This document shows, piece by piece, positions 62,815-64,000 of a DNA stretch of 64,000 nucleotides (position 1 is the stretch's first letter; every line of letters starts with the position of its first letter). The notes below the pieces were generated by a model. That model had not been told where the DNA came from and did no database searches. It worked only from the letters and a program-made list of their open reading frames with translations. A program made the position numbers and the translations under genes. The stretch spans positions 180,710 to 244,709 of the forward strand of contig JAVCCK010000034.1 of NCBI GenBank assembly GCA_030765525.1. The letters run 5' to 3'. The DNA is from Candidatus Lernaella stagnicola (GTDB lineage Bacteria; Lernaellota; Lernaellaia; Lernaellales; Lernaellaceae).

Positions 62815-64000
62815 ATGCGGCAGGCGACCGCCAAGATTGTCGTGGCGCTCGTCCTCGCGATTGTGTTGCTGTCGCCGATTGCGTGCCTGTCGAAATGGGA
62901 GGAACAGCCGCGGGTTTTGTTGATCGGTATCGAGGGCGTGAGTTGGGATCTCATCAACGCCATGGTCAAGGCCGGGGAGGCGCCGAACTTCGCCCGCCTG
63001 CGTCGTGACGGCGCGTGGGGCGTGCTGGAAAGCCCGGAACCCATCTTCTCGGCCGGCTTCTGGGTCACCGTCGCGACCGGTCGCACCGATGCCGACCACC
63101 ACGTTATTGAACCGATTGTCTACGACGAAAAAAAAGGCGAGTTGGTCGTACCCGAAAGGGACGCGAGCGCCGTTTGGGAAATCATGGCGCAGAACCATAT
63201 TCCCGCCGGCGTCATCGGCTGGCCGGGTAGCGCGCCGCTGCCTTCGGAATTGGAAATCGGCATCGATGATCTGGCTTTCTATCGCGGTCTCGGCGCCATT
63301 TCAGCCATCGCCGGGCAAACCCTGCCGGTTCCGGAGTTGCCCGAAGACTACCCGCATTTCGCGATCACGACGCCGCCGGGCGGTTCGCTACGCGCTCGTA
63401 TTGCTGTCGCGTCGCTGTCCCAAGTGCCGGACTTGGCAAAGCAGGCTTGGCCGCGCGTCCGGTTTCTGGCCGTGTACCTGGAAGGCGTCAACTCGCCGCG
63501 ACATTTTGCCGGCATCGGCCGCTTGTTGGGGGAAAATCGCCGCCGTCCGGCGTATGCGAAAGTCTCGCGCAAGCACGTGCGCCGCATCGACGAGGCCCTA
63601 GGCCGGTTGTTGGATTTAGCCGGGCCGCGCACGTTGATCATGGTTGCCTCCAACAATGCCAGTCCCGGGCCGTGGCGCGGGGAAGGGCGCGAGTACGCGC
63701 ACCGAATCAACGGCGTCGTCGGCGTGATAGGGCCGGGCATTGAACCCGGTCGTCGTATGGAGAATCCCACGGTGCTGGATTTCGTGCCCATGGCTCTTGC
63801 CCACATGGATTTGCCGTTGTCGGAACAGATGCCCGGCAATCCCTTCGAGGAGGCGTGGAAACAGAAGCCTTCGCTCCGGCCGAAAATTGCCAGCCACGAC
63901 ATTTTTCTGCGGCGGCCCTATCCCAAAGAAACACCGCTGACCGACCGGCGCCTGCGGGCACGCGCGGCCTGGGTGCGCGATCTGGCCGGATCGCAGGGTC
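62815..64000 (+). CDS. Alkaline-phosphatase-superfamily (type I phosphodiesterase-like) lipoprotein, 3' end outside window
   Basis: 395 residues visible; the frame runs off the right edge without a stop. MRQATAKIVVALVLAIVLLS leads to lipobox PIAC. RVLLIGIEGVSWDLINAMVK, then APNFARLRRDGAWG, SAGFWVTVATGRTDADH and the late PTVLDFVPMALAHMDLPLS match the nucleotide-pyrophosphatase/phosphodiesterase branch. The first metal ligand is normally Asp (IDG) but is Glu here (IEG); the nucleophile position holds Ser in FSAGFW. No Shine-Dalgarno precedes the ATG, which sits just 6 bases after the terminator T run; a GTG at 62812 is the alternative. Confidence 0.82.
   Translation, partial: MRQATAKIVVALVLAIVLLSPIACLSKWEEQPRVLLIGIEGVSWDLINAMVKAGEAPNFARLRRDGAWGVLESPEPIFSAGFWVTVATGRTDADHHVIEPIVYDEKKGELVVPERDASAVWEIMAQNHIPAGVIGWPGSAPLPSELEIGIDDLAFYRGLGAISAIAGQTLPVPELPEDYPHFAITTPPGGSLRARIAVASLSQVPDLAKQAWPRVRFLAVYLEGVNSPRHFAGIGRLLGENRRRPAYAKVSRKHVRRIDEALGRLLDLAGPRTLIMVASNNASPGPWRGEGREYAHRINGVVGVIGPGIEPGRRMENPTVLDFVPMALAHMDLPLSEQMPGNPFEEAWKQKPSLRPKIASHDIFLRRPYPKETPLTDRRLRARAAWVRDLAGSQG

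Overview
The window looks like a bacterial chromosome segment from a Gram-negative organism with a full outer membrane. It carries lpxC for lipid A, FadL-type and D15/Omp85-type beta-barrels, RlpA, and many signal-peptidase-II lipoproteins. Several lipoproteins have very long Asp-rich linkers followed by Cys-rich domains. That style, together with the conserved pgpA-cinA-thpR order, suggests a deltaproteobacterial-like or related candidate-phylum genome. This placement is inference: no rRNA or other strong phylogenetic marker is present. No transposase, integrase, CRISPR array or phage gene was seen, so the window reads as core chromosome.

Layout. 1-6350: tail of an outer-membrane barrel protein, a large Cys-containing lipoprotein, and a membrane protein with an embedded spermidine-synthase-like domain. 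6397-12928: tRNA-Val(CAC), then a peptidoglycan-remodelling cluster of a LysM lytic transglycosylase, an M23 endopeptidase, a MepA-like endopeptidase with LysM, and an L,D-transpeptidase. 13061-24907: secreted proteins and lipoproteins, a histidine phosphatase, a fused 5-oxoprolinase, an S24-type regulator and an RND/MMPL exporter. 25030-27839: two paralogous Asp-rich lipoproteins and a DUF362-ferredoxin protein. 28124-35393: a complete histidine operon in seven tightly packed genes, with two unusual gene fusions and an attenuator-like leader. 35399-40246: an alpha-2-macroglobulin with an intact thioester motif. 40473-49554: queH, lpxC behind a sigma-54-type promoter, two CapA-like lipoproteins flanking a FadL-type porin and a Lys-rich protein, a membrane beta-propeller protein and rlpA. 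49598-59951: phosphodiester-glycosidase-like protein, pgpA, cinA, thpR, a small Cys-rich lipoprotein, mutL, meaB, a kelch lipoprotein, miaA and a tiny membrane protein. 60084-64000: a Lon-family protease with a Lys-rich tail and a truncated alkaline-phosphatase-superfamily lipoprotein.

How the genes work together. The clearest system is histidine biosynthesis. HisG, HisC-HAD, HisB, HisH, HisF, HisA-HisI-HisE and HisD cover all ten steps from PRPP and ATP to histidine, if the HAD domain fused to HisC is the otherwise missing histidinol-phosphate phosphatase. A leader with adjacent His codons, a GC-rich palindrome and a mutually exclusive alternative helix precede hisG. The second theme is cell-envelope maintenance: four peptidoglycan enzymes, RlpA, A2M, LpxC, PgpA and several barrels and lipoproteins. 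The most notable regulatory signals are the sigma-54 promoter with two upstream tandem repeats before lpxC, and a strong minus-strand terminator just upstream of the his promoter, which hints at an unannotated small RNA.
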